Of a DNA stretch of 64,000 bases, positions 63,810-64,000 are shown piece after piece. Origin of the DNA: Azospirillum oryzae (GTDB lineage: Bacteria; Pseudomonadota; Alphaproteobacteria; Azospirillales; Azospirillaceae); contig NZ_FXAK01000009.1 in the NCBI RefSeq assembly GCF_900177515.1, positions 662,301-726,300 of the forward strand, written 5' to 3'. Under the pieces are notes generated by a model. That model did not search any database. It was not told where the DNA came from and was given only the letters and a program-made list of their open reading frames with translations. The first letter of the stretch is position 1. Each line of letters starts with the position of its first letter. The translations under genes and the position numbers were made by a program.

Positions 63810-64000
63810 TGGACTTTTCTCACTGTTATATGCGGTCGAATGACGGGAGAATGCGCTTCTGTGTGGAATGAGAGCATGTATAACCTTTGGAAAAGACCCT
63901 TCTAATTTTTCTTGTCAATTTTGCTTGGGCATAAATTCAGACGTCTATTATGGATACGCCGAAATCCGGGAAATATGCATGGGCTACTGTGCTGAGGCAC
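63810..64000. promoter_or_regulatory. Upstream region of the CoA-ligase pseudogene
   Basis: About 190 bp, AT-richer than the surroundings, leads to the window end and should hold the promoter of the former ligase gene. No specific box can be assigned. Confidence 0.35.

Overview
The window reads as GC-rich alphaproteobacterial DNA, most like Azospirillum or a close Rhodospirillales relative. The evidence is the codon use, the abundance of TRAP/ABC solute-binding proteins and chemoreceptors, and many insertion-sequence (IS) remnants. The genus is an inference by protein resemblance only. Iteron-like repeats, a tyrosine recombinase and nested IS elements suggest a plasmid or chromid, or a highly plastic chromosomal region.

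Region 1 (1-20463) is a catabolic cluster. It holds an acyl-CoA dehydrogenase (cut by the window edge), three family III CoA-transferase/racemase proteins, a CitE-like lyase, a membrane chemoreceptor, an MFS exporter, two orphan TRAP solute-binding proteins, a LysR regulator divergent from a TauD-type dioxygenase, an amidohydrolase, an orphan ABC solute-binding protein, a Baeyer-Villiger-type monooxygenase and a panB-panD pair. Several promoters share a TGGTNNGACCA-like or GGTCTGA motif, so part of this set may be one regulon for uptake, CoA activation and cleavage of an organic acid or ketone.

Region 2 (20464-33981) is an accessory zone with much decay. An IS5-type transposase gene is interrupted by an intact IS256-type element with perfect 31-bp ends and a 9-bp target duplication. 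Around it lie aldo/keto reductase fragments, an NmrA-like gene without a start codon, a LysR regulator, a hydroxynitrile-lyase-like cupin, two SDRs, a Bcr/CflA-type exporter, a flavodoxin-like protein, an OmpR-type two-component pair and a degraded second cupin.

Region 3 (33982-40343) is a probable exported-enzyme operon: two alpha/beta hydrolases, a carboxymuconolactone-decarboxylase-fold protein, a third cupin, a cytochrome P460, a DUF4405-like membrane protein and a type B carboxylesterase.

Region 4 (40344-44336) is an ISKra4-type transposase remnant split by an IS110-type and an IS256-type element.

Region 5 (45580-52674) is the most interesting part. It is compositionally distinct and carries two convergent two-gene units: an MBL-fold hydrolase with a BON/CHAT caspase-like protein, and a subtilisin (S8) protease with an AAA+ ATPase. 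All catalytic motifs are intact. It looks like a protease-based immune or conflict system. A tyrosine recombinase and a repeat-rich, origin-like region (54085-55141) follow.

Region 6 (55396-63809) has a soluble chemoreceptor overlapping a fluoroacetate-dehalogenase-like gene, a CodB-like permease with palindromic operators upstream, TetR and GntR regulators, and a propionyl/acetyl-CoA synthetase gene broken by three frameshifts.
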